From assembly GCA_036244855.1 (NCBI GenBank), contig BQKZ01000551.1, positions 20,783 to 46,949 of the forward strand: 26,167 nucleotides of DNA, in the 5' to 3' direction. Position numbers and translations under genes: made by a program. The DNA is from Temnopleurus reevesii. Its lineage: Eukaryota; Echinodermata; Echinoidea; Temnopleuroida; Temnopleuridae. Below the pieces are notes generated by a model that saw nothing but the letters and a program-made list of their open reading frames with translations, did not search any database and was not told the origin of the DNA. Shown here piece after piece: positions 21,101-26,167 of this stretch; positions within the stretch are counted from its first letter, which is position 1; each line of letters begins with the position of its first letter.

Positions 21101-22242
21101 GGAAATGGCATCAAATCAACTACAAAGTAAAAAACAGCGTATGAATACAAAGACTAAGGTTTAAATCCCGGCAAGCTTGGATGATAACACATGTGACGTG
21201 TGCAAAGTCGTTTGATGGTGAAAAATGAAAACGACTCTATTCAAACTCTCTCCCGGAATTTATTAACCTATCATTTATTGATTATCACGTTCATCGGGCA
21301 ATCGACATAATTATACCAGGGATAAAATCCAACGGTAGAATATTAATTATGGTTCATGTTTATGGGTGGGGCTAAAATGGAAATGTGATGATACATGAAG
21401 GAGCAGGGAGATTAATGATTTTTGGAATATGGCAAAGCACCACAGACACACCACCGGTACAATTCACCACAAACATCATCTCAGACAACATTTGACATAC
21501 AACAGAAACATTAGAGAATAAATTCATGCCGAACAACATTACAATCCAATGTTGTTTCAGACAAAATATTAAATTTCATCAATTATTACTGAATATAGAG
21601 GAGGAAAATACAAGGTAAAATAATGCATATTTTGGCACCAATATCTTTATATAATTTATGACAAAAGGAGGATAATCTCGAGAAGTTTGAAACTGGAAGT
21701 CGACAATTTAAAAAGTTGTAAAAAAGTGAAGAAGGGTCTCACCTTGGAACTTCAATGTTTGTCGAAACAGGTCTCTTCTTCGATTCATGAAAATCGACAT
21801 CATGGTGGTGGTGGTGGTGGAGATGATGGTGAGAGTGGTGATCGATCAATTTGACAGTTTTTCGACTCTCCAGCAACCGAACATCGTCAAGTTTCCTCTT
21901 GAAATTCGTCTCCGTCGCATCGGCGCTCTTGAGCAAAACTTCGTTGGTCTGCTTGCGGTGTTTCTGGACGATGGCCCGGACCTCACGGCCATCGAGTGTC
22001 GTATAAACCGGCTGATTGAATTTCAGATGCGTGTTCGAAACAGGTAGGAATCCTGGCCCAACCAACATGTCTGGTCGGCACTGGTGAGCGACGCCGTCCT
22101 CGCTCAGGACTTCGTAGACCACCTCGCCGGTTGGTGATCGAGTCTTGATATTCCTGATCACCACCGGGTAGAAAATTCCATCGGGAAACATCGCGCTTAC
22201 TCGATTACCGATAGGACGCTTCGGCATTCGCTTCGAAAGCAT
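28..22242 (-). CDS. ZNF704-like: ZNF704/ZNF395/SLC2A4RG-family zinc-finger transcription factor, five-exon model, 3' partial
   Basis: The coding join is complement(28..128, 5546..5718, 6378..6530, 16685..16800, 21743..22242), 1043 bases, or 347 codons plus two bases. All junctions are GT-AG and every phase matches (2, 1, 1, 0). Domain order matches vertebrate ZNF704 and ZNF395: N-terminal LSKR..KR start, DUF4772-type region (about 10-130), NIEVP (163-166 with neighbours), [13 protein letters not shown] (180-192), Ser/Pro linker, Lys-rich PAKKFK, then one C2H2 finger with ligands C323, C328, H341 and H346. Family members are nuclear DNA-binding regulators. Human relatives bind the GLUT4 (SLC2A4) and huntingtin promoters. 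That this protein does the same is inference. The C-terminal motifs used for DNA binding in this family are outside the window. Which vertebrate paralogue is closest cannot be decided, because invertebrates usually carry a single pre-duplication copy. Confidence 0.92.
671..830. repeat. Polypyrimidine (CT-rich) tract
   Basis: About 160 bases are almost all C and T on the plus strand, with imperfect CCCT, TTCC and CTAT runs. On the transcribed strand of the gene it is purine-rich. The long open frame across it is a low-complexity by-product. Confidence 0.85.
1528..1559. repeat. T15-G17 double homopolymer
   Basis: Fifteen T are followed directly by seventeen G. The G run could form a quadruplex and is likely to be length-variable or misread in sequencing. 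Confidence 0.9.
1948..1959. repeat. C12 homopolymer
   Basis: Twelve consecutive C in a pyrimidine-rich patch. Confidence 0.85.
2881..2950. promoter_or_regulatory. Possible regulatory cluster (inverted CCAAT, AP-1, nuclear-receptor half-sites)
   Basis: A patch richer in GC than its surroundings contains AGATAAG, an inverted CCAAT box (ATTGG, 2912-2916), an exact AP-1 site TGACTCA (2922-2928), AGGTCA (2930-2935) and GGGTCA (2943-2948; the two half-sites form a DR7). Such motifs occur by chance, so only their density makes this a candidate intronic enhancer. Confidence 0.25.
3338..3370. repeat. (CAA)n microsatellite
   Basis: Seven perfect CAA units, followed after a short interruption by further CAA units. 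Confidence 0.9.
3715..3766. repeat. GA-rich tract ending in G12
   Basis: GAGAGAGGGA-type purine repeats run into a run of twelve G (3755-3766). Confidence 0.9.
4003..4015. repeat. C13 homopolymer
   Basis: Thirteen consecutive C after TTGGATG. Confidence 0.85.
4146..4182. repeat. Near-perfect 17-bp hairpin
   Basis: Arms CAGGGAGTTGTCACAGT (4146-4162) and ACTGTGACAACACCCTG (4166-4182) are complementary except for one A-A mismatch, with a three-base loop AGA. It is too short for a miRNA precursor and, on the strand-symmetric evidence alone, could equally be a cruciform or a transposon remnant. Confidence 0.8.
4507..4818. repeat. Tandem duplication, 156-bp unit, two copies
   Basis: Copies start at ATTAAACATTGTATAACC (4507 and 4663) and end at CTCGATCAGCATAAA-type sequence. 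They differ at perhaps one base in ten, so the duplication is old. Each copy contains ATTGTATAACCAT-type sequence twice, plus ACCGGTCTTGTATAGCC. Confidence 0.9.
5331..5453 (-). pseudogene. Decayed duplicate of the exon 4 end with its splice donor
   Basis: Plus-strand TACCTTGAATGTCTGGCTAG (from 5421) closely matches the end of exon 4 and its donor (TACCTTGAATTTCTTGGCTG from 5543), continuing through CTATCC(A/G)GTAT. The downstream intron part (ATCTTTACAAAAAAATT against ATCTTTATAAAAAATT) also resembles the same stretch next to the real exon, with an offset near 122 bp. A one-base deletion breaks the frame. It reads as an old partial tandem duplication, not a usable exon, because no acceptor-side half is present. 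Confidence 0.6.
5546..5718 (-). CDS. ZNF704-like: Coding exon 4: acidic/Ser linker leading to the zinc finger
   Basis: The exon has 173 bases, acceptor TTATTATATCAG|GTGAC and donor TTCAAG|GTAGGG. It encodes Asp258-Lys314 and completes Ser257. [32 protein letters not shown] corresponds to the human segment [27 protein letters not shown], shared landmarks being DEGID, the acidic-IP step and the basic PAKKFK end. The basic cluster just before the finger may help nuclear import or DNA contact (inference). A decayed partial copy of this exon's 3' end and donor lies about 122 bp away in the following intron. Confidence 0.9.
5719..6377 (-). other. Intron 3 (659 bp)
   Basis: Short AT-rich intron between exons 3 and 4. 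It includes T and A runs and, at about 6256-6325, a segment similar to one at about 7277-7346 in intron 2. Nothing else is recognised. Confidence 0.85.
6256..6325. repeat. Dispersed repeat, copy 1 (pair with 7277-7346)
   Basis: CAGGGAATAATTCTACTTTT followed by TTAGACATTGAGGAAA closely parallels CAGGGAATAGTTTTACCTTT and CTAGATGTTGAGGAAAC in the second copy, by eye about three quarters identical over 70 bases. Confidence 0.6.
6378..6530 (-). CDS. ZNF704-like: Coding exon 3: Gly/Ser/Pro-rich linker
   Basis: The exon has 153 bases, acceptor TTTATCTTTTCAG|GTGAC and donor AAATA|GTAAGTT. It encodes 207-256 plus split codons at each end. The peptide is low in complexity, with [17 protein letters not shown] and [16 protein letters not shown]. 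It corresponds in position and character to the family segment with SSSGYWSWS followed by STPSPP in human ZNF704 (SSGYGN here; W243 and STPSPS retained). The repeated S-P dipeptides are possible proline-directed phosphorylation sites (inference). No folded domain is evident. Confidence 0.9.
6647..6845. mobile_element. PIF/Harbinger-type MITE, 199 bp
   Basis: Terminal inverted repeats: the left end GGGGGTGTTGTTCAAAAGTT matches the reverse complement of the right end, GGGAGTATTGTTCAAAAGTT, and similarity continues for about 40 bases. The element is flanked by the 3-bp target duplication TAA (6644-6646 and 6846-6848). A TWA duplication with G-rich termini is the hallmark of PIF/Harbinger elements and their Tourist-like MITEs. 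The interior holds a TA microsatellite between two copies of CATGCGCAT and no transposase frame, so it is non-autonomous. Family assignment rests on termini only. Confidence 0.75.
7277..7346. repeat. Dispersed repeat, copy 2 (pair with 6256-6325)
   Basis: Direct-orientation partner of the segment in intron 3, about 1.02 kb away, on the other side of exon 3. It may reflect duplication of the exon's flank or two copies of an unnamed interspersed repeat. Confidence 0.6.
9928..9939. repeat. G12 homopolymer
   Basis: Twelve consecutive G after GAGAGGA. Confidence 0.85.
10517..10537. repeat. A11-G10 double homopolymer
   Basis: Eleven A are followed by ten G, one of several A/T-run plus G/C-run junctions in this window. 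Confidence 0.85.
10824..11105. repeat. Direct repeat pair, 208-bp spacing, CA-rich with C-A homopolymers
   Basis: CCTGCACAAGTTTACAAAAA occurs at 10824 and 11032. Each copy is followed by CACACxCCC-rich sequence and then a C run and an A run (C14A8 at 10888-10909; C7A8 at 11090-11104). The part between also has a degenerate CAATCCTGC-like start near 10945, suggesting a repeat array in decay. Frames across it are low-complexity and not genes. Confidence 0.8.
11482..11493. repeat. C12 homopolymer
   Basis: Twelve consecutive C after CCAATGGGATT. Confidence 0.85.
12541..12829 (+). pseudogene. Coding-like segment of unknown identity, possible exon relic
   Basis: This patch is richer in GC and CpG than the surrounding intron. 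After an acceptor-like CCCGTTTTCAG (ending 12551), one plus-strand frame stays open for about 92 codons to the stop at 12825-12827. It includes [17 protein letters not shown] and [16 protein letters not shown] second plus frame is also open for about 60 codons from 12596. I recognise no family in any frame, there is no strong start codon, and a gene inside an intron on the opposite strand would need other exons. It could be a fragment of a retrocopy or transposable element. Confidence 0.3.
12993..13009. repeat. 17-bp perfect palindrome
   Basis: GATAACAT-A-ATGTTATC, with perfect eight-base arms around a single base. AT-rich, so chance is possible. Confidence 0.7.
13770..14430. repeat. Tandem repeat, about 150-bp unit, four copies plus part
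   Basis: The phrase ATAAAGCTTTGGGGTGGTAA recurs with variation near 13825, 13974, 14127 and 14275 (spacings 149, 153 and 148), with companion phrases AGAACAATxxAxCACCA and GACTCTGAGCTATCATCT. Copies 2 and 3 are most alike, and copy 4 is clearly diverged. Each unit contains an inverted pair, best seen in copy 2: GGTGGTAAGCTATTGT (13986-14001) against ACAATAGCTGGCCACT (14015-14030). Open frames across it are not conserved between copies. Confidence 0.9.
14767..15547. repeat. 781-bp perfect direct repeat, copy 1 (assembly join)
   Basis: From ATCTTATTTGACATG to TTCCTGAATTTTA, this copy matches 15549-16329 with no difference found at the places compared along its length. The copies are separated only by one N (15548). 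Two contig ends that overlapped but were joined with a one-base gap would look just like this, so the duplication is probably not real. Confidence 0.9.
15549..16329. repeat. 781-bp perfect direct repeat, copy 2
   Basis: Second copy, continuing directly into unique sequence (ACAACCATTAGG). Offset from the first copy is 782 bases. If the join is artefactual, intron 2 is about 782 bases shorter than assembled. Confidence 0.9.
16281..16597. repeat. Tandem duplication, 166-bp unit, two copies
   Basis: Units start at TACTGTTGAAGCTGA (16281) and TACTGTAGAAGCTGA (16447). Both contain GCAGAGGTTTTATTTTCCTG, ATGTTCACTCATTAAAT and GTGCTAATGTGTGA. The first unit overlaps the end of the 781-bp repeat. Identity is high but imperfect, so unlike that repeat this is a genuine duplication. 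Confidence 0.88.
16685..16800 (-). CDS. ZNF704-like: Coding exon 2: conserved [13 protein letters not shown] segment
   Basis: The exon has 116 bases, acceptor CCCCTGCAG|TGCC and donor ATCAG|GTAACA. It completes Ser167, encodes 168-205 and supplies the first base of Gly206. The core [17 protein letters not shown] (180-196) is nearly the same as the signature [12 protein letters not shown] of human ZNF395 and ZNF704. The spacing of hydrophobic residues (M184, M187, L189, L192) would fit a leucine-rich nuclear export signal, which is inference. A palindromic TGACGTCA at 16751-16758 is encoded by the Asp-Asp-Val-Met codons and is best read as coding sequence, not as a CRE. Confidence 0.95.
17580..18360. 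repeat. Tandem repeat, about 340-bp unit, three copies with conserved core
   Basis: The core GAGATGAACATTTCACCCCT continues through CATCATTCATCTCACTT and recurs at 17612, 17954 and 18293 (spacings 342 and 339). Each core is followed by a GA- and GGAT-rich arm with GGAGTGTTGGAG and GGAGTAAGGAGGGAGGGGTG. The third copy is cut short after the core. The 49-base core differs at only a few positions between copies, while the arms are visibly more diverged. The core contains the inverted pair GAGATGAA and TTCATCTC with a 21-base spacer in all three. Confidence 0.9.
18361..18745. repeat. Long purine-rich (GA) tract with G11 and TA microsatellite
   Basis: On the plus strand, roughly 18480-18740 is almost all A and G (GGAGAGGGAGAAAGAGAAG-type), with eleven G at 18564-18574 and an ACATATATATATATAG interruption near 18665. 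Polypurine tracts this long can form triplex DNA. Open frames on both strands here are compositional. Confidence 0.88.
19177..19193. repeat. 17-bp perfect palindrome
   Basis: CATAGAGA-T-TCTCTATG. Short and isolated, possibly chance. Confidence 0.7.
19502..19509. promoter_or_regulatory. Consensus CRE (TGACGTCA)
   Basis: Perfect palindromic cAMP-response element in a patch with more CpG than its surroundings. It lies 543 bp from a second perfect copy at 20045-20052. Confidence 0.35.
19960..20138 (+). CDS. Candidate small coding exon or micro-gene inside intron 1, unidentified
   Basis: GAAAATGGCGGCCAACGCAA at 19967 places an ATG (19971) in strong Kozak context (A at -3, G at +4) that is also a match to the YY1 core AAnATGGCGGC, which often overlaps start codons of broadly expressed genes. 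The frame runs 55 codons to TAG (20136-20138), beginning [21 protein letters not shown] good acceptor-like CTTTTTCTTCAG ends at 19959, so it could be an internal exon. A weak donor AAG|GTTATG lies near the end. A perfect CRE sits within the frame at 20045-20052. I do not recognise the peptide. It runs against the host gene, and chance cannot be excluded. Confidence 0.25.
21743..22242 (-). CDS. ZNF704-like: Coding exon 1: N-terminal DUF4772-type region and His-rich tract
   Basis: The exon encodes residues 1-166 plus two bases of codon 167. The ATG at 22242 is chosen because [15 protein letters not shown] aligns with the N-terminus of ZNF395 and insect Glut4EF (LS/RRL.KR..G.RV), and it has A at -3. 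Two segments look like small beta-barrel modules: about 13-68 ([17 protein letters not shown], then MLVGPGF) and about 73-127 ([14 protein letters not shown], then [14 protein letters not shown]). Both match the conserved N-terminal part of the family. Residues 135-147 are almost all His, from CAT/CAC repeats at 21802-21840. The exon ends in VSTNIEVP and the donor CCAAG|GTGAGA. The frame stays open 98 codons upstream to an ATG at 22536, but that stretch covers the CCAAT boxes and does not look like family sequence. Confidence 0.93.
21802..21840 (-). repeat. CAT/CAC trinucleotide tract encoding poly-His
   Basis: Imperfect trinucleotide repeat within coding exon 1, giving [13 protein letters not shown] (residues 135-147). 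Such tracts vary in length between alleles; in regulatory proteins poly-His often goes with nuclear-speckle targeting (inference here). Confidence 0.85.
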
Positions 22243-22497
22243 TATAAGAGTTGGAAACCAACGGCCTTCTTCTGGAATGAAATTAAAAGTTTGGGGAATC
22301 TTGAGATTCAAAGTGCGGTGAAAACTAGGTAGAAACGCAGCATGAAATAGCACGAATGATGTACAAGCTGCCTGTGAGCGGTGAGTCGAAATTGAGCGAG
22401 CATGCGGGGATTGTTTTGATCGATCGTGCTGGGGGAGCGGTAGGCGTGTCCCTATCTGCTTTACTGAATCGACGGTCGCTCGATCAACCGCGCTCTC

Positions 22498-22502
22498 ATT
22501 GG
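22498..22502 (-). promoter_or_regulatory. CCAAT box (proximal)
   Basis: Minus strand reads CAGCCAATGAGAG, a good NF-Y site in the orientation of the ZNF704-like gene, about 256 bp upstream of its ATG. Confidence 0.5.
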
Positions 22503-22527
22503 CTGAAGATGACGCACCCCTCGAATG

Positions 22528-22532
22528 ATTGG
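22528..22532 (-). promoter_or_regulatory. CCAAT box (distal)
   Basis: Minus strand reads TTGTCCAATCATTC, 30 bp from the proximal box. Paired CCAAT boxes about three helical turns apart are typical of NF-Y promoters. Confidence 0.5.
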
Positions 22533-23520
22533 ACAATCGTTTGAGTGACGTGTGTATTAGCTCATGTGAAGCCAGGGTATTTGTTTACAATCGGAGCCCG
22601 GCTCTTTCGGCCTCTCCCAAACATCTCTTTAGAAATCGCAAGCCTTGAAAATTATTTTCGCCGGTGTTGGTAGCCATATTGGAAAGCACGTGGCGCGGAT
22701 GCTTTCAGCAGTGAAATTCAATGGGTAGAATGAATGAGCTTTTTCCATGAGCGGAGCTACAAACTTAAGATTTAGATAACACTTTAGACACCATTGATAA
22801 CTTTTAGTCAGGTCATTGTTTCATTTGCTCTCTGTATTACATTAATATTGCTAGTTTCACCAAAAAGAGCTGTCCATCTTTCCAGAGAAGCATCTTAGAT
22901 GTAACCTAAAATACCACAGGTGCTTCTGTGATTTAATAAGCCCATTTGCTTTTAATCAAGCTTTGAGTTAGACAATTCTTGAACCAATTAACGATGACAC
23001 AACCCAGTACTGGCAGAGTCGCATTTTTTGTTGCTCCCTCCCCCCTCCCGCAACCAGGCATTTGCATTTGGAACATGATTCGCATATATATTTACTCTGG
23101 AATTTAATTAGTGCTTAGCAAATATCAAACTGGGCATGTTACACAGTTCCCGATGGAAATACACTGTTTATCAATGATAAGCCCTTATGCCACCCCACCC
23201 AATTGTGAATTTGTATTTTTCTACTGAACATATATCTCCCGTCGTTGCTTCTCTTCTGGTTGATATGACTCTGTTTAATATGGCCACCGACAAAATTCGC
23301 CGATGAATATCTTTCCATAATTTTAAAGTACTTCTTTTACCAAGGAGATCTGCATTTAACATAATTCAAATTTCTATAGAAGAAAAAAAATACGTCGCAA
23401 TGTATATTATTCTCCGATAGCAATCTCCTTGTTGAAAGCTTTGCATAGCTCCATCCACTATGCGAGGACAGAAAATATGACCTGCCACAAGCAAAATCGA
23501 GGTCCGTACAAAACAACGAG

Positions 23521-23760
23521 TTGATTATGAGTAACACACTCCCTCCGCTAGCCGGTGGAAAAGCCGGTTCTAATCATCGCGCTTTTACAAACAAAAGTGA
23601 CGACCACATGGCAAGAGATCGGGTAAAATCGGAGGGAGTGTACGCGGTGGTTGAAACTCCGCAAACAGAAACTGAAGGGAGCTCTGTAGTGCGGTTTGTT
23701 TATGTGGAAACTTGGGGTCGTGCCAAAAAGCAAATGACCGAGGCCGAACTGTAGTCTTAG
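23521..23760 (+). other. CpG-richer patch with open frame and 12-bp inverted repeat
   Basis: ACACTCCCTCCG (23536-23547) and CGGAGGGAGTGT (23630-23641) form a perfect inverted repeat around 82 bases. A plus-strand frame from ATG at 23527 or 23533 runs to TAG near 23754 and includes YAVVETPQTETEGSSVVRFV. I recognise no domain. The composition differs from the AT-rich flanks, so it may be a foreign repeat fragment, an upstream exon or a regulatory patch. Confidence 0.3.
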
Positions 23761-23802
23761 GTATCAGACTCAAACTTGTCATGTTCTCTGCCAGTATTTC
23801 AG

Positions 23803-23865
23803 CACAATGGCGGATCCAGCCTTTGTCAAAAAAAGGGGGTGGGTGGGGCGAAGGATTTTTTTTCA
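23803..23865 (+). mobile_element. Interspersed-repeat fragment with GGCGGATCCAG and G run
   Basis: ACAATGGCGGATCCAGCC is followed by an A run and GGGGGTGGGTGGGG. The same start (AGGCGTATCCAA on the minus strand near 24330) followed by a long G/C run occurs again 500 bp away. I regard both as copies of one dispersed repeat of uncertain class, because no coding part is present. Confidence 0.4.
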
Positions 23866-24143
23866 ATGGAAAGGCTTTTAAAAGTATAAATACTTTCACT
23901 TCCAATGATAAAAGTAGAATGTGACGTGAAAATTATGCGCTTAATGTGGTTCATTTTTATGGTTAGTTTTATTTCACAGCTGAATTTTCTCCAAATAAAA
24001 TTGTAATCTTCATTTTCACCATATAGGCCTATGTTCAACTATCTATCTATCATTATTCATATTCGAAATAATTTCATTATCCTGTTTTCTTTTGTTATCA
24101 TTTACAATGATGATCCTATTTGTTTGATTTAACCCAATGAAAC

Positions 24144-24168
24144 ATTCTATTCTATTCTATTCCATTCT
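24144..24168. repeat. (ATTCT)n pentanucleotide microsatellite
   Basis: Four ATTCT units followed by a variant ending in CCATTCT. Confidence 0.85.
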
Positions 24169-24179
24169 TACAAAGTTTG

Positions 24180-24335
24180 GATGTGGCATGACCGGAGATA
24201 TTCATTTCTGCGCCAGATACTATTACTAGCATACTCCCCCCCCCCCCCCCCACAAAAAAGACAATCTTTCATCCCGCTAATAATGGGGGGGGGGGGTCGG
24301 TCACTAAGATTTTCAATCTTTGGATACGCCTATGA
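24180..24335 (-). mobile_element. Second fragment of the same repeat type, with C16 and G12 runs
   Basis: Read on the minus strand it begins ATAGGCGTATCCAAAG, then has a C run (G12 on plus, 24285-24296) and further on a G run (C16 on plus, 24236-24251). The opposed C16 and G12 could fold back on each other. These runs are probably length-uncertain in the assembly. Confidence 0.4.
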
Positions 24336-24774
24336 GAATAAACATCTAATATTGAGTTTTTGATTTTACAATTAATCATTAATTAATCACAATAAACTTG
24401 CAACATGTAAACCTACTTGAACGATAAATTGACAACAACAAAGAGTCTGCTTCATGAAGACTATTCCAAGCACCTCGTTGTCAATGCGTTTATGGTGGCG
24501 GTAAATCAACGTGGAGGCCCCGTTATAATGGCCAAGGTATCGATATTTATAAATGAACACGGTGGATACGATTATGTAATCATTTCTAGGAAATGATTCG
24601 TCAAATACTATCAATATGCTCATTCTACTGATGAATAATTCTCATTGATTATAAAACTGGCCCAATTCATTGATAAAATCAGATATGGACTCCTCATGAA
24701 TTCATATTGTCGCCGCATCGGTGTTTTTAAGAAACTACGGTGTAATCATTTAGTGGAAGACCATTGCTAGGACA

Positions 24775-24803
24775 CCCCCCCCCCAAAAAAAAAAAAAAAA
24801 AAA
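24775..24803. repeat. C10-A19 double homopolymer
   Basis: Ten C are followed directly by nineteen A, the clearest case of the recurring C-run/A-run junction. Confidence 0.9.
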
Positions 24804-25224
24804 TACCGAAATATAGCGACATGTGTAATGTCATACAACTAAAATGATTGTTACTTCTATTCTGCTTGTTTCAAAGTAATTGTTGCCTAGTTGCTATGTC
24901 GGTTTCAGGAATATACTCGTTTGTACGTTTTGTTGGCAAGATCGTAAAATCAGTGATAATATACAAAACCTGAAAGGCTCCACGTCCATTATAGACATAA
25001 ATTATGCTCATTCACTGAACATTTTAGATATCGTAACTTTTTTTTTTTGTAGATTATAAGATACTAAATTACATCAAATTAGATTGTCTAAAAACAATTG
25101 ATTTTCGAAATCACATAAAGAAATACCATCATCTATGAATCTGCCTAGTTTTAGTTCTCAGTAATAAATAATTTTGCAATTTTATAGACGCTTTCAATTT
25201 CCGCCATCAATCAGTGTCATAATT

Positions 25225-25370
25225 GTACAATAATGTGACGTCACAATAGAAACGAAGACGACGATCGTGTGTTTACGTTCCGTTCAAATGCCACGCCCAC
25301 ATCATGTAGGGGAAGCCCCTGTCGTCATCCAGCGCGCGCACACGCCCTTTCACAGACGTTCAAGTTGTTG
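25225..25370. promoter_or_regulatory. CpG-rich promoter-like patch with CRE and KLF-type sites
   Basis: Perfect CRE TGACGTCA at 25236-25243, then ACGAAGACGACGATCGTG, GCCACGCCCAC (KLF/Sp type, from about 25289) and CAGCGCGCGCACACGCCC. CpG density is far above the flanks. Without a recognised exon next to it, it could serve an untranslated first exon of the ZNF704-like gene on the minus strand or a divergent gene to the right. Confidence 0.35.
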
Positions 25371-26167
25371 TTTTCATTCAGCACTGTCCTATTTATTTGT
25401 TTATTGTTTGTCTGACCTATTTTATGATGTAGACCGGATGAGTATTCACCTTTTTGGGACAAGTAACAAGCTGATTTTTATTTTCAACTGATAAATAAAA
25501 AGGAAGATTTTCGTGATCGTATTTCAATAATTGTGTTCCCTTTTAAGTTTGTTCGTTGATTTACACATCTTTGGAATAAAATCATCAAATTGTGGATGTT
25601 ACATAATAGCCTGTGTCCGTTTTTATACTTCCAACATGCTATTGATACATAAAACAACACCCGAAATGGGAAATATTTCACCATCAAGTAAAAAAATCCA
25701 TTAAAAAATATTTTGGTTTGTTTGCCTTTGGTTATGTTTGGTTCATTCATTCTAAATATAGTGGTACACATGCGCAGACAGATAGTAATGATGTTATATT
25801 TGGACTTGGGGTTTTCTAATGGTGTATGTGGCAATCGCGAAGAAAAGTAATGTAGCGTTGATTAATTATGTGTGTTAGAGAGAGAAAAAAAATCCCAGTT
25901 TGCTCATTTGAACTAATGGAAATGTACCAGTATTTTCATAACGAAATGGAAAGATGGATCCATAACATTCATGCTCGTGATCCACGTTGTTTATTTCAAC
26001 TATGCAAAGCATGAACAAGTTTTTGAGGAACGACCTTGGGAAAGCTAGGTTCCTGTAGCCCCCTTATTTTTCAAGTAATGCGCGCAAGTGTTTAAATTAA
26101 TAAAAAAACACACCCTTCCACTTTCAGCTCCTCCACTTTATAACACTTTTGTGTATTTCTCCTTTTT

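Larger units (their letters stand above)
16801..21742 (-). other. Intron 1 (4.9 kb)
   Basis: Intron between the N-terminal exon and exon 2. It holds three copies of an approximately 340-bp repeat, a long purine-rich tract and a promoter/coding-like patch around 19.97 kb on the opposite strand. The stretches 16801-17580, 18750-19500 and 20140-21742 are AT-rich with no feature I can support, apart from a small palindrome at 19177-19193. Confidence 0.8.
22243..22700 (-). promoter_or_regulatory. Presumed 5' UTR and promoter of the ZNF704-like gene
   Basis: This stretch is richer in CpG than the flanking introns. Two CCAAT boxes in the gene's orientation lie 30 bp apart (read as ATTGG on the plus strand at 22498-22502 and 22528-22532), followed upstream by TGACGTG (22545-22551) and an E-box CACGTG (22687-22692) next to GCGCGG. 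No TATA box is obvious. CCAAT boxes usually lie 60-100 bp upstream of the start, so the start of transcription is inferred at about 22400-22450. CATTCCAG ending at 22272 could be a splice acceptor, so a separate 5' non-coding exon further upstream is the alternative. Confidence 0.55.
22701..26167. other. Upstream intergenic (or far 5' intron) region
   Basis: No exon is recognised. The region has two CpG-richer patches (about 23520-23760 and 25225-25370), two fragments of an interspersed repeat with long G or C runs, a pentanucleotide microsatellite and a C10A19 homopolymer. If the gene has an untranslated first exon, it could lie here, and 25.2-25.4 kb would be the first place to look. Confidence 0.5.

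Noticed and set aside
21150..21185. GGTTTAAATCCCGGC resembling a tRNA B box
   Set aside because: No matching A box or foldable cloverleaf upstream; probably chance.
25484..25834. 116-codon minus-strand frame near the right end
   Set aside because: AT-rich with codon use like the surrounding DNA, no motif and no promoter context.
1..26167. CRISPR arrays, rRNA, tRNA, intact retrotransposon or virus-derived genes
   Set aside because: I looked for short regularly spaced repeats, cloverleafs and long polyprotein-like frames and saw none; the longest true coding stretch is the N-terminal exon of the zinc-finger gene.

Overview
This window looks like an AT-rich animal genome, probably an echinoderm and most plausibly a sea urchin. 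The grounds are widely spaced short exons with GT-AG introns, many microsatellites, long C/G homopolymer runs, short interspersed repeats and motifs such as AGGCCTACATGTA. The taxon is an inference from general repeat flavour, not from a marker gene. There is no bacterial or viral gene content.

One gene dominates. Five coding exons on the minus strand (22242-21743, 16800-16685, 6530-6378, 5718-5546, 128-28) join in one open frame with matching phases and give the first 347 codons of a protein. It is recognisable as a member of the ZNF704/ZNF395/SLC2A4RG family, the GLUT4-enhancer-factor / Huntington-gene-promoter-binding family called Glut4EF in flies. The N-terminal exon carries the DUF4772-type region and ends with the conserved NIEVP motif. 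Exon 2 carries [13 protein letters not shown]. Exons 3 and 4 are Ser/Pro-rich linkers, and exon 5 carries the single C2H2 zinc finger (C-x4-C-x12-H-x4-H). The gene runs off the low-coordinate end, so the C-terminal cysteine-rich DNA-binding motifs of the family lie outside the window. A promoter-like stretch with two inverted CCAAT boxes lies at about 22.4-22.7 kb.

The rest is intron and upstream DNA, about 1 kb of coding sequence in 26 kb. The introns are built largely from local tandem duplications: 156 bp x2 near 4.6 kb, about 122 bp near 5.4 kb (copying the end of exon 4), 208 bp spacing near 10.9 kb, about 150 bp x4 near 14 kb, 166 bp x2 near 16.4 kb, and about 340 bp x3 near 18 kb. A 199-bp PIF/Harbinger-type MITE lies at 6647-6845. 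A 781-bp perfect duplication flanking a single N at 15548 is almost certainly an assembly join artefact.

Three further places look promoter-like or coding-like without an identity: 12.54-12.83 kb; 19.96-20.14 kb, with a YY1-type ATGGCGGC start context and a CRE; and 25.2-25.4 kb upstream. I found no operon-like, CRISPR or defence-type system. The most unusual signals are the conserved stem-loop cores inside two of the tandem repeats and the decayed duplicate of an exon-4 splice-donor end.
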